Below the pieces are notes generated by a model, which saw nothing but the letters and a program-made list of their open reading frames with translations, made no database searches and was not told the DNA's origin. A program made the position numbers and the translations under genes. Positions 1 to 13,565 of a stretch of 64,000 nucleotides of DNA are shown in pieces. How positions within the stretch are numbered: position 1 is the stretch's first letter; every line of letters starts with the position of its first letter. The stretch comes from Polyangiaceae bacterium (GTDB lineage: Bacteria; Myxococcota_A; Polyangia; Polyangiales; Polyangiaceae), in assembly GCA_025936045.1 (NCBI GenBank), contig JAICUB010000005.1, positions 1 through 64,000 on the forward strand, in the 5' to 3' direction.

Positions 1-1032
<1,032 letters not shown>

Positions 1033-1051
1033 ATGAGCGGCTCCTTCGGAC

Positions 1052-2050
1052 TTACTTGAGGCTCTTGATGTACTCGATGATTCCACTCAGCTGACGGTCG
1101 CTGAGCTTGCCCTGGTAGGTCGGCATCGAGGGGGGGAAGGTATCGACGACCTTGGATTGAGGGTCCAAGATCGATTGGCGGATGTAGTTCTCGTCCACTG
1201 CGAGGCTCGACCCGTCGGTGAATTTCTCGGTGCGGCCGAACATGCCCTTCCAGCTGGGGCCGATCAGGCGCGAGCCGTCGAGCGTGTGACACGTGGAGCA
1301 GCCCTGCTTTTGGTAGAGCAGCTTACCGAGCTCGGGGAGCGGGATGTCCTCGAGCTTCTTCTTCTGCTCGGCGAGCCACTTTTCGTAGCCACCGGGCGGA
1401 TGCACGATGACGTGGCTCAGCATGTCGGAGTGCGACGTGCCGCAGTACTCGGCGCAGAAGATCGGAAAATCACCGACCTTGGTCGCCTGGAACCAGAGGT
1501 CCGTGTAGCGGCCCGGCACGGCGTCCATCTTCACGCGGAAGTTCGGCAAATAAAGGCTGTGAAGCACGTCGACCGCGTGGATGACGATGCGAACGGGGCG
1601 ATTCACCGGCACGTGGAGCGCGTCTTCCGTGCCGTGCGGGTAGTCGAAGAGCCATTTCCACTTCTGGCCCGTCGCCTGGATCTCGAGGGCGCCCTTCGGC
1701 GGCGTGCGCAAGCTGACGAAGCCCTGGAAGCCCCAAACGAAGAGGGCCACCACGATGAACATCGGGATGACCGACCAGGTGATCTCGAGCGTCGTGTTGT
1801 GCTCGGCGCTAGGCTCGGCGATCTCGTTCGCTTCGCGCGATTTCGCTCGGTAAACCTTCACGAAGTAGAGCATCGCCGCGAAGATGGCGGTGGCGAAGAT
1901 CAGCGAGCCCCACACCATGAACATGTAGAGCCAATCGGTGTCGTGGGCCGTGGTGGACGCGTCGAGCGGCATCCACACGCTGTCCGATTCGGGGAACTTC
2001 GGCAGGTTCGTCGCGGGCTGGAGCAAGAGGAGCGGGGAGACCATGGTCAT
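1052..2050 (-). CDS. ctaC: Cytochrome c oxidase subunit II with fused cytochrome c domain
   Basis: 332 residues. Two N-terminal transmembrane helices (about 38-65 and 90-112) are followed by a cupredoxin domain with the binuclear CuA site: C-x3-C-x3-H-x2-M in [12 protein letters not shown] near residues 200-213, plus the upstream His in [12 protein letters not shown]-terminal mono-heme cytochrome c domain has CSTCH near residue 252 and a Met ligand in SMPTYQG. The fused heme domain makes this a caa3-type enzyme that accepts electrons directly from a complex III or soluble cytochrome c. The start ATG overlaps the TGA of the SCO gene (ATGA), so translation is probably coupled. Confidence 0.97.
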   Translation of the reverse strand: MTMVSPLLLLQPATNLPKFPESDSVWMPLDASTTAHDTDWLYMFMVWGSLIFATAIFAAMLYFVKVYRAKSREANEIAEPSAEHNTTLEITWSVIPMFIVVALFVWGFQGFVSLRTPPKGALEIQATGQKWKWLFDYPHGTEDALHVPVNRPVRIVIHAVDVLHSLYLPNFRVKMDAVPGRYTDLWFQATKVGDFPIFCAEYCGTSHSDMLSHVIVHPPGGYEKWLAEQKKKLEDIPLPELGKLLYQKQGCSTCHTLDGSRLIGPSWKGMFGRTEKFTDGSSLAVDENYIRQSILDPQSKVVDTFPPSMPTYQGKLSDRQLSGIIEYIKSLK

Positions 2051-2910
2051 GACGTGCTTTCAGCGGTGCGGCGCCGCTTCTTCAAGTCGGCTCGCCAGAG
2101 AACGGTCAAGAAAGCGCCGAGCAACACGACGCTGATGGCGCCGCCCACGCGCATCACGTTCGCCGCGATGGGCGCGTAGCGGCCCTCGGTCGCATCGTAG
2201 TGAAAACAATAGAGAACCAAGCGGTCGAACGGGTTCCCGATCTTGCCCTGGGCGGCTTCGAGCAGGGCGAGCTTGAGCTTCGAGGGCGGGTACTCGATGC
2301 CGTAGAGGTAGCGGACGACGTGGCCGTCGGGGCTCGTCACGGCCATCGCGGAAGGATGCGCGTACTCCTTGCGGGCCTCGTCGTACGCGTAGCCGAAACC
2401 GAGGGCGTTCGCGTACGCCTTCACGTTCGCTTCGCTACCGGTGAGGAAATGCCAGCCGTCGGCGGCCTCGGGGCGCCCGTATTCGGAGACGTAGCGGTGC
2501 TGCGTCTTCAGCGCTCTCTCCGGCGTCTCTTCGTGATCGATGCTGACGGTGACGATGCGGAACTCTTTGCCCGGCGTGTAGGCGAGCTGCTTCAACCCCT
2601 GCACGAGGCCGTTCAGCATCAAGCTGCACAGCATCGGGCAATTCGAATAGTTGAAGGTGAGGATGACGGGGTGCTTGCCGTCGAAGTACTGGCCGAGCGT
2701 CACCGGGCGACCCTGCTCGTCCTTGAAGGCGAGGCCGGGCGGGACCTGCGCTCCGAGGTGCTCGCGAACTTCGACGCCCCGGAGCTGTTTGGGCGGCGGC
2801 TCGGTCGGATCGGCGCGCTCGCCGGACGGCACGGGATGCGCCACGGCGGGAGCCGCGAGGAGCAGGCCGGCCAGGAGCGCCGCCCGCGCGAAGGAACGGA
2901 AACTAACCAT
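2047..2910 (-). CDS. SCO1/SenC-family copper chaperone for CuA assembly
   Basis: 287 residues from ATG 2910. This start gives a clean signal peptide (SFARAALLAGLLLAAPAVAHP) and overlaps the preceding stop by eight bases; longer in-frame starts only add a basic, proline-rich out-of-context stretch. The thioredoxin-like domain has the copper-binding C-x3-C in NCPMLC and the later conserved His in YAHPSAM. A C-terminal hydrophobic helix (ISVVLLGAFLTVLW) followed by KKRRR would anchor it to the membrane. SCO proteins insert or reduce copper at the CuA site of subunit II, which is the very next gene. Confidence 0.93.
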   Translation of the reverse strand: MVSFRSFARAALLAGLLLAAPAVAHPVPSGERADPTEPPPKQLRGVEVREHLGAQVPPGLAFKDEQGRPVTLGQYFDGKHPVILTFNYSNCPMLCSLMLNGLVQGLKQLAYTPGKEFRIVTVSIDHEETPERALKTQHRYVSEYGRPEAADGWHFLTGSEANVKAYANALGFGYAYDEARKEYAHPSAMAVTSPDGHVVRYLYGIEYPPSKLKLALLEAAQGKIGNPFDRLVLYCFHYDATEGRYAPIAANVMRVGGAISVVLLGAFLTVLWRADLKKRRRTAESTS

Positions 2911-3367
2911 CCGTGGGCTTGGGGGCGGGAGCCGCCGGAGCGCGCGGCTTGGCGGCCGCGACGGTGCCGGGCGGGGGAGGTGCCTTCTCGTTTTCCGCGG
3001 TCGGAGCCGCCGACGCCGCACCTTCGGGACCTGCGGGCGCCGCGCTCGGCGGGGGCGCGGGCGTGGCGCTGCCCGGATCGCGCGCGAGCTCGCTCAGCAC
3101 GCGGAGCTTCGCGCGCTCGAGCGGGATCGATACGAGACCCTTGCCCTTGTCGGTCCACGTCGGGCGCGCGCCGAGCTTCTCGGTTTGGGTCGCACGCAGA
3201 TCGCGATACTCCTGCTGCGCGAGGGACTGGCGTTGATCGGCCACGCCCTGCACGGAGTAGCGCACGAGAGCCGTGACGGCGAGCGCGATGCTCAGCGTGG
3301 CGAAGAGACCCACGGCGACGATGGTACCGAGGGCGCCGGTATTGACCTTGTCGTTTTCGGTGGCCAT
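2903..3367 (-). CDS. Small single-helix membrane protein of the ACIII/caa3 operon
   Basis: 154 residues. One N-terminal transmembrane helix (GTIVAVGLFATLSIALAVTAL) is followed by a QRQSLAQQEYRDLRATQTEKL segment, a short segment with IPLERAK, and an Ala/Pro-rich, likely disordered tail. Its start codon shares one base with the actF stop (TGATG) and its end overlaps the SCO start, so it lies firmly inside the operon. Small membrane proteins of unknown role are common between actF and the oxidase genes in ACIII clusters. I do not recognise a named family, and an assembly or accessory role is only inferred from position. Confidence 0.85.
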   Translation of the reverse strand: MATENDKVNTGALGTIVAVGLFATLSIALAVTALVRYSVQGVADQRQSLAQQEYRDLRATQTEKLGARPTWTDKGKGLVSIPLERAKLRVLSELARDPGSATPAPPPSAAPAGPEGAASAAPTAENEKAPPPPGTVAAAKPRAPAAPAPKPTDG

Positions 3368-4698
3368 CAGATGTTCTCGAAGGCGAGTGACTGCTCGAGT
3401 CGTGGATCCTTGGTCGGGATCAGGTTCTTCTTGCCGGCTTCACGCGCGGCCCCCGCGACGAGCGCGCTCAAGAGGCCGAGGAGCGCGAGGAGATCCATCG
3501 CGCGAACGTCGGGTTCCACGTTAATCGCGGGCAGCACGAGCCAGTACATGTCGATGTAAATCATCGCCAGCATCCAGAAGCACCAGAAGGCGAGCAGCGC
3601 CTTGCTGCGCTTGATGTGGCGCGAGAGGAGCCCGAAGAACGGAATCACGAAGTGGCCGAAGACGAGCGTCCAGGAGACTGCGCCCCAGCCGCCGAAAAAG
3701 CGCTGCTTGAACCAGGCCGTCTCTTCCGGGAGGTTCGCGTACCAGATCAGCATGAACTGCGAAAACCCGATGTACGCCCAGAAGATGACGAAGGCGAACA
3801 GCATCTTGCCGAGGTCGTGATAGTGCTCGGTCGTGATGGTGGTGGCGAGGCGGCCGCGCCGCTGCAGCCACATCAGCGTCAAAATCAGCGTGACGTGTAC
3901 GCCGAGCACGCAGCTCGCGAAGAAATATACGCCGAACATCGTGCTGAACCAGCGGGGTTCTACCGCCATGAACAGGTCTATGGAGCAAAACGTGATCGTC
4001 AAACCGAAAGCGATCATCGCCGGGCCGGACACACGCGTCATCGTCGGCGCGATCTCGCTTCCGCCCGTCTCGTCCTGACGGCGCGAGCTATTGAGGTAGT
4101 AGCGCGCGAGGATCGACCAGAAGCCGAAGTAGAACAGCATCCTGACGAGGAAGAACCCCGGGTTCAGGTAGCCGGACTTATGCTTCAGGATCTCCTCCGA
4201 GGCGACCTTGGTCTTGTCGGCCCACTCGTAGACGACGCCGTTGCCCAAGACGACGGGCACGACGACGGGCAGCGCCAGGATGGCGAGGAGCGGCATGTTG
4301 GCCGCGAACAGCTCACCGATACGGCGCACGACCACGCTCCACTTGGCGTTCACCAAGTGCTGGAGGCAGACCCAGAATAGGGAGCCCGCCGTGATGGCCA
4401 GCGCGACCCCGAAGGCGGCGATGTAACCGTACGACCAGCGCTTGAAGCCGTCACCTTCGGACGCACCGAGAGCCGCCGAGACGGCGAGGCAGACGACCGC
4501 GAGCCCACCCGCCTTGGCGAACATGGCGCTCGACTCCGTGCCGAGCCTGATGCTGTCGGCGAAGCCCTCCACCGCGACGCGCGCAGCCGCGTCGTCCGGT
4601 TCGGACGTCTTCTTCGCCGCGCCCTCGGCCTTCGCAGCCGACGTGCCCGTCTTGGTACCGGTAGGGCTCTTCTTGGGATCTTTTTTCGCGGTTGCCAT
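3367..4698 (-). CDS. actF: Alternative complex III subunit ActF (NrfD-like integral membrane protein)
   Basis: 443 residues. An N-terminal Lys/Ala/Thr-rich cytoplasmic tail (about 1-55) precedes roughly ten hydrophobic helices. It is the shorter of the two NrfD-like quinol-interacting subunits; the other, ActC, lies upstream in the operon. In known ACIII structures ActC and ActF form the membrane core that carries proton half-channels and anchors the redox subunits. The gene starts six bases after the actDE stop and overlaps the next start by one base. Identity rests on topology, motif-like stretches (LGVHVTLILTLMW, FSQFMLIWYANLPEET) and the diagnostic gene order. Confidence 0.93.
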   Translation of the reverse strand: MATAKKDPKKSPTGTKTGTSAAKAEGAAKKTSEPDDAAARVAVEGFADSIRLGTESSAMFAKAGGLAVVCLAVSAALGASEGDGFKRWSYGYIAAFGVALAITAGSLFWVCLQHLVNAKWSVVVRRIGELFAANMPLLAILALPVVVPVVLGNGVVYEWADKTKVASEEILKHKSGYLNPGFFLVRMLFYFGFWSILARYYLNSSRRQDETGGSEIAPTMTRVSGPAMIAFGLTITFCSIDLFMAVEPRWFSTMFGVYFFASCVLGVHVTLILTLMWLQRRGRLATTITTEHYHDLGKMLFAFVIFWAYIGFSQFMLIWYANLPEETAWFKQRFFGGWGAVSWTLVFGHFVIPFFGLLSRHIKRSKALLAFWCFWMLAMIYIDMYWLVLPAINVEPDVRAMDLLALLGLLSALVAGAAREAGKKNLIPTKDPRLEQSLAFENI

Positions 4699-4704
4699 GT
4701 CGTC

Positions 4705-5937
4705 TCACAGACCGGTGCGTTCGGCGGGCGCAAGATCGGCGATTTTGGCCGCATGGCTTCGCTCGAGGGCGCGCAAGTAAAGGATGATGGCCCAGCGATC
4801 GCTCGTGGGGATCTGCGGGCCGTACGCCGGCATGTTGCGGATGCCGTGCGTGATGGTGTTGAAGATCTCACCGACGGGCATGTCGCGGATGCGCTGATCG
4901 GTGAGGTTCGACGGCGGCGTCCAGGTGCCCTGCGCGAGCTCTTCCGCGCGCTTGGCGACCATGCCGTTGCCCTCGGCTCCGAAGCCGTGGCACGGAGTGC
5001 AGTAGATTCCGAAGCGCTGCTCGCCGCGCAGCATCGCCGTCTCGTCGACGCGGAACGTCGGCGGGAAGGTGCGAGCGAACGCGCCGTTCTGCGTGCCGCG
5101 GTAGAAGTGGTCGTCCTCGTGAAGCTCGCCGACCGCGACCGTTTCGGGGTCCGGGACGCGCGTCGAGCGGCCGTCGGCGAACACGGGGTTTTCGCGCTGC
5201 GCCTTGTACTTGGGCTGCGCGTCCATGTCCTGAATGAGGTGAATGCGCGTGGAGCGTGACTTCGTGTAGCGCGCCTTCGCCGCCAGGGCGAACGGCACGG
5301 CCGAAGCCACCGTGGCGATCACGAGCGCGTAGATGATGCCCGTCGGCAGCTTGTCCGAGGTCTTCCGGTCCTCGAGGATGCTCTCGATCGCGTGCGGGCG
5401 CGTCGAGTCGAGCAAGGCGCGCGTGGCGTCCGCGTCGAACTTCGGATCGGCGGCTTCGATCAGCAGGAAGAAGCGGTCGTCCGTCGCGCGCGCGAAGCGC
5501 TTCACCTGGTCGAGCGGGTGCGCCGGCATGGGCAGGTTGTTGAGGACGAGCATCGCGATGAACGCGGTGACGCCGCCGATCAGCACCGTGAGCTCGAACA
5601 TGATCGGCACGTTCGCCGGGATGCTCCAGAGCGGCTTGCCGCTGATGAGCCACGGGTAGTCGTAAGCGTTCGTCCACCACTGGAGCAGAATCGCGGTGCC
5701 GAGGCCGGTCAGGCCGGCTCCGAGCACGATCCACGGCAGGATCGTCATGCGGATGCCCATGGCCCTGTCGATGCCGTGGACGGGAAACGGGGTGAACGTG
5801 TCCCAGCGCGAGAAGCCGGCGTCTCGAACCTTCTTGGACGCACGCAGGATGTCCCCGGTGGTCGTGTACTCGGCGAGCAGGCCGTGGAGCGGCGCGGGAC
5901 CGCTCTCGGAGGCTTGGGGCTCGTGTGAATCGCTCAT
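4705..5937 (-). CDS. actDE: Alternative complex III subunits ActD and ActE fused in one polypeptide
   Basis: 410 residues. Residues about 15-185 are a DUF3341 (ActD) domain with two transmembrane helices (LPWIVLGAGLTGLGTAILL and IMFELTVLIGGVTAFIAMLV). A further helix near 200-220 leads into a mono-heme cytochrome c domain with CTPCHGFGAEGNG near residue 312 and a Met ligand in NMPAYG; this second half corresponds to ActE. In Rhodothermus marinus actD and actE are separate genes, so this is a fusion of neighbouring ACIII modules. The gene starts ten bases after the actC stop. The ActE-like heme is expected to pass electrons from ActA toward the oxidase. Confidence 0.94.
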   Translation of the reverse strand: MSDSHEPQASESGPAPLHGLLAEYTTTGDILRASKKVRDAGFSRWDTFTPFPVHGIDRAMGIRMTILPWIVLGAGLTGLGTAILLQWWTNAYDYPWLISGKPLWSIPANVPIMFELTVLIGGVTAFIAMLVLNNLPMPAHPLDQVKRFARATDDRFFLLIEAADPKFDADATRALLDSTRPHAIESILEDRKTSDKLPTGIIYALVIATVASAVPFALAAKARYTKSRSTRIHLIQDMDAQPKYKAQRENPVFADGRSTRVPDPETVAVGELHEDDHFYRGTQNGAFARTFPPTFRVDETAMLRGEQRFGIYCTPCHGFGAEGNGMVAKRAEELAQGTWTPPSNLTDQRIRDMPVGEIFNTITHGIRNMPAYGPQIPTSDRWAIILYLRALERSHAAKIADLAPAERTGL

Positions 5938-5947
5938 ACTGCCTCGT

Positions 5948-7357
5948 TCAGATTCCGACCGGAGCCTGTCCGGTGTGCTCGACCGGGTGGTCGGGTTCGT
6001 GCGCGTGCGCCGAGGGGTGGAACGCCTTGACCTCGGCCATCGCCACCATCGGCAGGTAGCGACAGAAGAGCAGGAACAGCGTGAAGAACAGGCCGAAGCT
6101 GCCCCCGAGCGTCATGAAGTCGATCTTCGTCGGGATGAAGTAGCCCCAGCTCGACGGCAAGAAGTCGCGTGTGAGCGAGGTGCAGATGATGACGAAGCGC
6201 TCGAACCACATGCCCACGTTGATGAACATGCCGATGATGAGCGTCGCAATCGGGTTCGTGCGGACGGCCTTGAACCAGTGGAGCTGCGGGAACAACACGT
6301 TGCACGAGATCATCGCCCAGTAGGACCAGGCGTACTGGCCGAAGGCGCGGTTCACGAAGGTGAACGCCTCGTACTTGTTGCCCGAGTACCAGGCGACGAA
6401 AAACTCCATCATGTAGGAGTAGCCGACGAGCAAGCTCGTCGCGATCAGCACCTTGTTCATCACCTCGAGGTGCCGGATCTGGATGATGCGCTTCAGCCCG
6501 AAGAACTGACGCGCCGGCACGGCGAGCATCACCACCATGCCGAAGCCGCCGAAGATGGCGCCCGCGACGAAGTAGGGCGGGAAGATCGTCGTGTGCCAGC
6601 CGGGGAGCTGCGAGGTCGCGAAGTCGAAGGAGACGACCGAGTGCACGCTGAGCACGAGGGGGGTCGCCAGGGCCGCGAGGATCAGATACGCGCGCTCGTA
6701 GCGGTGCCACTGGCGCGACGAACCGCGCCAACCCATCGCGACGACGCCGTAGCAAAGCCGGCGCCAGAACGTGGTCGCCCGATCGCGGAAGGTCGCGAAA
6801 TCAGGGATCATGCCCATGTACCAGAACACGATCGAGATCGTCGCGTAGGTGCTCACCGCGAAGATGTCCCACTCGAGCGGGCTCCGGAACTGCGGCCACA
6901 TGTCCATCTGATTCGGGATGGGCAGCATGTAGTACGGCAGCCAGGGACGGCCGATGTGGATGCCGGGGAAAACGCCTGCGCACATGACGGCGAAGATCGT
7001 CATCGCTTCGGCGAAGCGGTTGATCGCGGTGCGCCAGGTCTGCCGGAACAGAAAGAGAATCGCGCTGATCAGCGTGCCGGCATGACCGATACCGATCCAG
7101 AAGACGAAGTTTACGATCGGGAAGGCCCACGCGGCGGGCATCGTCGTGCCCCAGACGCCGATGCCGGTCCAAACCACCCAGCCGATGCTGCCGAGGAAGA
7201 TCGACAGAATCCCGAGCGCGCAGGCGAAAGCGATGTACCAGGCGCGCGGCGGTCGCTCGACTTCCGCGATGCGCGACACGTTGTCGGTGATGCGCGCGAA
7301 CGCATTGTCGCCCACGGGGGCGCTCACGAAAGGATTCACGTCGCTGATGGCGGCCAT
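5948..7357 (-). CDS. actC: Alternative complex III subunit ActC (NrfD/PsrC-family quinol-binding membrane subunit)
   Basis: 469 residues with about ten transmembrane helices and the NrfD/PsrC pattern ([39 protein letters not shown], [21 protein letters not shown] stretch). It is the membrane partner of the iron-sulfur part of ActB and carries the proposed menaquinol site. The start lies one base after the actB stop, so translation is coupled. The C terminus is His/Glu/Pro-rich and cytoplasmic. Length and position are standard for ACIII. Confidence 0.95.
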   Translation of the reverse strand: MAAISDVNPFVSAPVGDNAFARITDNVSRIAEVERPPRAWYIAFACALGILSIFLGSIGWVVWTGIGVWGTTMPAAWAFPIVNFVFWIGIGHAGTLISAILFLFRQTWRTAINRFAEAMTIFAVMCAGVFPGIHIGRPWLPYYMLPIPNQMDMWPQFRSPLEWDIFAVSTYATISIVFWYMGMIPDFATFRDRATTFWRRLCYGVVAMGWRGSSRQWHRYERAYLILAALATPLVLSVHSVVSFDFATSQLPGWHTTIFPPYFVAGAIFGGFGMVVMLAVPARQFFGLKRIIQIRHLEVMNKVLIATSLLVGYSYMMEFFVAWYSGNKYEAFTFVNRAFGQYAWSYWAMISCNVLFPQLHWFKAVRTNPIATLIIGMFINVGMWFERFVIICTSLTRDFLPSSWGYFIPTKIDFMTLGGSFGLFFTLFLLFCRYLPMVAMAEVKAFHPSAHAHEPDHPVEHTGQAPVGI

Positions 7358-7358
7358 T

Positions 7359-10477
<3,119 letters not shown>

Positions 10478-10490
<13 letters not shown>

Positions 10491-11134
10491 GTCGAGCAAT
10501 CCGTCGGAGGGTTCAGGTGGTTCTTTTCGCGGAGCATCTTGCCGTACTCGAAGGGATCGGCGCCCTCCGGCGGGGTCCAGGTCATGTTTGTGACCTCCTC
10601 CGGCGGACGCAGGTTCTTCTCGGGCGCGCGATGGCAGTCGAGGCACCAGCCCATGCTGAGCGGAGCGTGCTGGGAGACTTCCTCCATCTGGTCGATGCGC
10701 CCGTGGCAGGTGACGCAACCGACGCCGCGCGTCACGTGCGCGCTGTGGTTGAAGTACACGTAGTCCGGGAGGTCGTGGACCTTGATCCACTCGACCGGGT
10801 TACCGCTTTCGTAGCTCGCGCGGATGGGGGCGAGCTTGTCGCTCTTCGTGTGAATGCTCTTGTGGCAGTTCATGCACGTGGCGGTCGGCGGGATCGCGGC
10901 GTGTGCCGCCTGCTCGACCGTGTTGTGGCAGTAGCGACAGTCGAGCCCGAGCTGACCGGCGTGCAGCGCGTGGCTGTACGGGACCGGTTGCTGCGGCATG
11001 TACCCCACGTCGGTCGTCTTTGGAGACGCGCCGTACCAAATCAGGAACGTGAGGTAGATGGGGGCACCTCCGAGGAGCATGCCCGCGAGCGCTCTTGTCT
11101 TGTTCGCCCAGCGCGGGAATACGAAGAGATTCAT
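10478..11134 (-). CDS. actA: Alternative complex III subunit ActA (membrane-anchored pentaheme cytochrome c)
   Basis: 218 residues. A single N-terminal helix (about 14-35) anchors a periplasmic domain with five CxxCH heme motifs: CRYCH 66-70, CMNCH 87-91, CVTCH 140-144, CLDCH 164-168 and CSTCH 213-217, the last at the extreme C terminus. Isolated His residues (HALHAG, FNHSAH, HTKSDK) are candidate distal ligands. Five hemes plus one helix is the ActA hallmark. As first gene of the act-cta operon it presumably sits behind the promoter region at 11135-11581. No strong Shine-Dalgarno sequence is visible before ATG 11134. Confidence 0.95.
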
Positions 11135-11581
11135 CGAGGTCCGAGGCGGTCGGGGGGCTTCTGTGGCCCGGCCGACGGTGAGTCGGGGGGGGCCAGGCGC
11201 TAACCGGCGCTTCGCGCCCGTTCAGCGCCGAAATGGCGTATCTCCAGACGCGCGCCCTTATGCGCTCACCGCCCCGAAATGTAAATGACATCGGCTAAAA
11301 CTAAGGTAAGCGCGCGAATTTATTGAAAATTCACGTCAACACGCCGCCGCGAGGGGGGCGCATTTCGCGTGGTAACCCCCTCCCAAGCCTTCGCCGCACC
11401 CTCGAAGGTCGTCGCAACGCCTCTTTCAGCAGCCACGCGGGGGGCTTTTTCCCGCAGCGGCGCCGGCGCCTTGGACCACGAGTCCGCGCTCGTGAGGCAT
11501 GCCGGGGCCCGGGCGCACCGCCGCTTCAACGCTCGCCGAGGCGCACGTCGAGACGGCACCCTCGCACGAACGGCGCCGCGC
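11135..11581 (-). promoter_or_regulatory. Intergenic region upstream of the act-cta operon
   Basis: 447 bases without a convincing gene, between the end of the sigma-factor gene and actA. It must hold the sigma-gene terminator and the operon promoter. The most distinctive part is an AT-rich dip at about 11285-11340 in otherwise GC-rich DNA. It contains a minus-strand TTGACG (11339-11334) and a perfect 6-bp inverted repeat, GAATTT (11316-11321) and AAATTC (11327-11332), that could be an operator. I see no good -10 at normal spacing from TTGACG. A GC palindrome GGCGCCGGCGCC lies at 11459-11470. Short open frames here show no family features. Confidence 0.5.
11316..11332. promoter_or_regulatory. 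Inverted repeat, possible operator before the act-cta operon
   Basis: Perfect arms GAATTT/AAATTC with a five-base spacer in the only AT-rich island of the region, about 185 bases upstream of actA. A redox or oxygen regulator site is conceivable, but the half-site matches no regulator I can name. Confidence 0.25.
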
Positions 11582-13018
11582 TCAGAACTCGCGCATCTGC
11601 TTGCGGATCTTGCTGATCGCTTGCTCTTGCAGCTGGCGGATGCGCTCGCGCGACAGGTTGTACTTGTCGCCGATCTCCTTCAGCGTGAGCTCGTCTTCGT
11701 TGTCGAGACCGAAGCGCCAGCGAATGATGCGCGACTCGATCGGCGTGAGCGTCCCGAGCAAACGCTGCACCTCTTCCGCCCACTTCTGGTTGGCGAGGTT
11801 GTCGTAGGGGGAGAGCATGTTCTCTTCGACCAAAAAGTCGATGAACCTGCGCCCGTCCTCGTCGCCGACGGGCCGATCGAGCGAGAACGGCGTGTCCGCG
11901 TAGAGATCCTTCACCTTGTCGAGCTTGTCGCGAGGAACGCCCGTTTCTTTCTCGAGCTCCTCGATCGACGGCTCGCGACCCGTGCGCGCGATGATCGTCT
12001 GCGTCGCGCGCGACACGCGGTTGTACGTGTCGAGCATGTGCACCGGAATGCGTACGGCTCGACCCTTGTCCGCGAGCGCGCGGCTGATTGCGTGGCGAAT
12101 CCACCACGAAGCGTAGGTCGAGAAGCGGTAGCCGCGCGTGTGATCGAAGCGCTCCACCGCCTTCATCAAACCGATATTGCCTTCCTGGATCAGGTCGATG
12201 AGCGGGAGGCGGCCGCGGTTGTAACGGCGTGCGATGCTCACCACCAAACGGAGGTTCGCCTTGACGAAGCGGTTCTTCGCGCTGCGCTGCACGCGATCCG
12301 TCTCGCGAACGCGCGAGAGGTAGCGCCGATACGCGGGCGTGTCGGGCGACGTCTCGGGCACGACGAGCTCGTCCGAACCCTCGATGCTTTCGCAGCGCGA
12401 GATGCGTTCGGCGTTCGCCATCCAGATCCGGTCCGAGTCGGGCAAGCGCACGTCGCGCCCGAGCGACGTCGAGAGCTCGGTCCAGTGCCGCATCTGATCG
12501 GCGTTGAGCTTCGAGCGCTGCTTCTTGTAGAGCTTGGCGAGCTTGCGGAGCTCGATGAGCTGCGGGAGCTCCGGACGCTCCTCGGGAGCGAGCGTCTGCA
12601 CGTCCTTTTCGAGCTGCTCGAACATGAGCTCCGCCGTGGGGACGTAACCGAGGAGCGCGCCCCAGTGGTGGATCTCGGCTTGCTCGACGGCCTGGGCGGC
12701 CGAGAGCTCCTCGTCCGGGCCCATGACCTGGTGGGTCGCCATGTCCCGGAAGTAGCGGGACAGCATCGAATCCGTGGCGGCGTCGGACTCGGCGACGAAC
12801 GTCTCTCCGGTCTCGCCGAACGATTCCGTGGTGCTTTCCGGCGCCTCCGACGTGCGCATCGAGGTCGCACGAACGCGCGTGTCTTCACCTTCCTCGGTGT
12901 ACTCCGGCGGGTCGCTCGAAGCCGACCGGCTGGTCGGCACCTGGGTGGATGCCGGCGCGCTCGCGGGTGCACGATCCTTGGACTTTTGACCAGTCGCGGA
13001 CTGTGGGCGAAGGTTCAT
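11582..13018 (-). CDS. RNA polymerase sigma factor, sigma-70 family (RpoD/group-2 like)
   Basis: 478 residues from ATG 13018, chosen because GGAG lies six bases upstream; an alternative ATG at 13165 would add 49 residues but has only a distant GGGGAG. A low-complexity Ser/Thr/Glu N terminus of about 90 residues stands where region 1.1 would be. Region 1.2 ([17 protein letters not shown]), a long non-conserved insert, region 2 ([31 protein letters not shown]), region 3 and region 4 ([21 protein letters not shown] helix-turn-helix) follow. The 2.4 stretch RAVRIPVHM resembles RpoD more than RpoS. The divergent N terminus suggests an alternative housekeeping-like (group 2) factor rather than the primary RpoD. 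Its regulon cannot be read from here. Confidence 0.92.
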   Translation of the reverse strand: MNLRPQSATGQKSKDRAPASAPASTQVPTSRSASSDPPEYTEEGEDTRVRATSMRTSEAPESTTESFGETGETFVAESDAATDSMLSRYFRDMATHQVMGPDEELSAAQAVEQAEIHHWGALLGYVPTAELMFEQLEKDVQTLAPEERPELPQLIELRKLAKLYKKQRSKLNADQMRHWTELSTSLGRDVRLPDSDRIWMANAERISRCESIEGSDELVVPETSPDTPAYRRYLSRVRETDRVQRSAKNRFVKANLRLVVSIARRYNRGRLPLIDLIQEGNIGLMKAVERFDHTRGYRFSTYASWWIRHAISRALADKGRAVRIPVHMLDTYNRVSRATQTIIARTGREPSIEELEKETGVPRDKLDKVKDLYADTPFSLDRPVGDEDGRRFIDFLVEENMLSPYDNLANQKWAEEVQRLLGTLTPIESRIIRWRFGLDNEDELTLKEIGDKYNLSRERIRQLQEQAISKIRKQMREF

Positions 13019-13565
13019 GTCTGACTCCGATGCGAAACCGTCTTGCAAAATTCGCGCCTTCCGGGGTTTGTCTCCCTTAGCTACGGACGGCTCGCGAGTG
13101 GTCGAGCTTGAGGCGGGAGTGGCGGGGCGCCCGGGAGAGTCTGGTTGCGCGAGGCGGGTCGTCATGGCAAAAGATCCGGCTCCCCTTATCTACGCGTGAA
13201 ACCGGGCTTTGGCTTCAGCCCGCTGACATCCGCGAGATTCTGGCAGAGTGAGGTGCCGCGGCCGAAGAAGCCGCACGTTGCCGTAGGGGTGAAACGGGCA
13301 ACGTCCAACAAACATTCCCAGTTAAGGCCTGGGTGGCCTCTCCGCAAGTACTTCGCAGTATCTGAAAGTACCCGAGAGGGGTCGCAGTCTGTCAACGCAC
13401 GTCAGTGAGCCCGCAAGGTTTGCGGGGCAGGCGGCACAGCCTGTGCCGACCGGCTGACTCACCTGTCCGGTGAGTCCTCCGTTGAAACGCCTGTCGGCCG
13501 CGGAGTTTGGGTCGAAGAGGTCGTCCGCGAAGACGGACGGCGGGTCCAGAAAGCGCGACGGTCCT
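13019..13565. other. Hairpin-rich intergenic region between pheS and the sigma-factor gene
   Basis: No convincing gene in 547 bases. Five inverted repeats follow one another: 13337-13379 (CCTCTC/GAGAGG enclosing GTACTT/AAGTAC), 13410-13426 (CCCGCAA/TTGCGGG), 13432-13448 (CGGCACAG/CTGTGCCG), 13456-13476 (GACTCACC/GGTGAGTC, five-base loop) and 13522-13539 (CGTCCG/CGGACG). None has a U-tract. Hairpins from 13410 to 13539 lie between the pheS stop and a minus-strand TTGACA, so they could be the pheS operon terminator. The first overlaps the sigma-gene promoter or leader. Confidence 0.6.
13367..13395 (-). promoter_or_regulatory. Candidate promoter of the sigma-factor gene
   Basis: A perfect -35 TTGACA (13395-13390) is followed after 17 bases by GGTACT (13372-13367), a poor -10 with three of six matches. 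It would give a leader of roughly 340 bases to ATG 13018, with the hairpin at 13337-13379 near its 5' end. Confidence 0.35.

Noticed and set aside
11320..11559. 79-residue minus-strand open frame upstream of actA
   Set aside because: Low-complexity Arg/Ala product spanning the probable promoter region; no start signal.
13186..13395. 69-residue minus-strand open frame upstream of the sigma gene
   Set aside because: It overlaps the hairpin and TTGACA region, has no ribosome-binding site and no family features.
13410..13476. Possible CRISPR or regular repeat array
   Set aside because: The repeated units are different palindromes, not copies of one sequence, and spacing is irregular.
13019..13565. 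Riboswitch, T-box, tRNA, 6S RNA or RNase P RNA in the structured gap
   Set aside because: I checked for the conserved cores of cobalamin, TPP and glycine riboswitches, a tRNA T-loop, SRP RNA and RNase P signatures and found none.
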